From NCBI RefSeq assembly GCF_002979435.1, contig NZ_PCOV01000002.1, positions 62,001 to 126,000 of the forward strand: a stretch of DNA of 64,000 nucleotides, in the 5' to 3' direction. How positions within the stretch are numbered: position 1 is the stretch's first letter; each line of letters starts with the position of its first letter. Of the stretch, positions 63,781 through 64,000 are shown piece after piece. Below the pieces are notes generated by a model. That model saw only the letters and a list, made by a program, of their open reading frames with translations. It ran no database searches and had not been told where the DNA came from. The DNA comes from Microbacterium sp. MYb66. GTDB lineage: Bacteria; Actinomycetota; Actinomycetes; Actinomycetales; Microbacteriaceae. The position numbers were made by a program, and so were the translations under genes.

Positions 63781-64000
63781 ATGAATGCGGTCGACGCGGT
63801 CGGGACCATCGCCGAGATCCTCTCGTGGATCGGCCTCGGCCTCGGCCTCCCGCTGCTCGCGGTCGTGTTCCTGGTGAAGGTGCACGACGGCTCCTGGCTG
63901 CCTCACGAGATCGTCATCGTCGAGGATGAGGACGGTCGGGCGCGCGCCCGCTGGTTCACCGCGGGCGACTTCTGGGAACGCCCGCTCCGCCCACAGGAGT
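63781..64000 (+). CDS. Small membrane protein of unknown function (partial)
   Basis: An ATG at 63781 opens a frame of 73 codons that runs off the right edge. The visible part starts MNAVDAVGTIAEILSWIG, has one hydrophobic span (LGLGLGLPLLAVVFLV) and continues with a soluble acidic segment (IVEDEDGRARARW). I do not recognise it. It follows arsR by 147 bp and could belong to the ars region or to the next unit. Confidence 0.6.
   Translation, partial: MNAVDAVGTIAEILSWIGLGLGLPLLAVVFLVKVHDGSWLPHEIVIVEDEDGRARARWFTAGDFWERPLRPQE

Overview
The window is high-GC DNA (about 70% by eye) from an actinobacterium. The gene set fits Microbacteriaceae, most likely Microbacterium: GuaB3, DUF3817 beside guaA, SURF1, an ECF42-type sigma factor with its DGPF partner, a compact actinobacterial flagellar cluster, and CIRCE-controlled groES. 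This is inference from gene content; no 16S rRNA or other marker is present. I found no tRNA, rRNA, CRISPR array, transposase or phage gene.

Region 1 (1-20.9 kb) is mostly housekeeping: an ABC-2 exporter pair, small membrane proteins, a glycerophosphodiester phosphodiesterase, a Bax inhibitor-1 family protein, an ECF sigma/DGPF pair, a glycosyltransferase, guaA, a very large secreted nuclease/nucleotidase, SURF1, a cysteine-free GuaB3, an ABC-F ATPase and an OsmC protein.

Region 2 (20.96-27.48 kb, minus strand) is the most unusual part. Seven genes are joined end to end by 1- or 4-bp overlaps: a response-regulator/PIG-L deacetylase fusion, an ATP-grasp enzyme, a PHP-domain hydrolase, a processive membrane glycosyltransferase, a 47-residue membrane protein, a stand-alone receiver and a membrane PAS histidine kinase. 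I read it as a signal-controlled surface-polysaccharide or glycoconjugate system and do not recognise it as a described one.

Region 3 (27.6-43.6 kb) holds guaB, a branched-chain amino acid type ABC transporter whose LivH permease carries an extra secreted domain, a RarD transporter, groES under two CIRCE-type repeats, a THUMP-like methyltransferase, and the tsaB-rimI-tsaD operon, which runs on into three membrane proteins, two of them tandem paralogues.

Region 4 (43.7-60.4 kb) is a flagellar cluster. flgN-flgK-flgL-fliW run leftwards; a FliA-type sigma factor gene, flagellin, fliD, fliS, a small chaperone-like gene and flgB-flgC-fliE-F-G-H-I-J-K-flgD-flgE run rightwards. Three sites with the same TAAC-N15-GCCGATAG pattern, a good match to sigma-28 promoters, stand before flgN, flagellin and flgB, so the sigma factor encoded here probably drives these units. 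The cluster stops at a terminator after flgE; stator, switch (fliM/N) and export-gate genes are not in the window.

Region 5 (60.4 kb to the end) is an arsenic module: an arsenate reductase, an ArsR-ArsC fusion, an ArsO-like flavoprotein with a cysteine-rich tail, and a divergent ArsR, with two matching ArsR-type operators. No arsenite efflux pump is present in the window.
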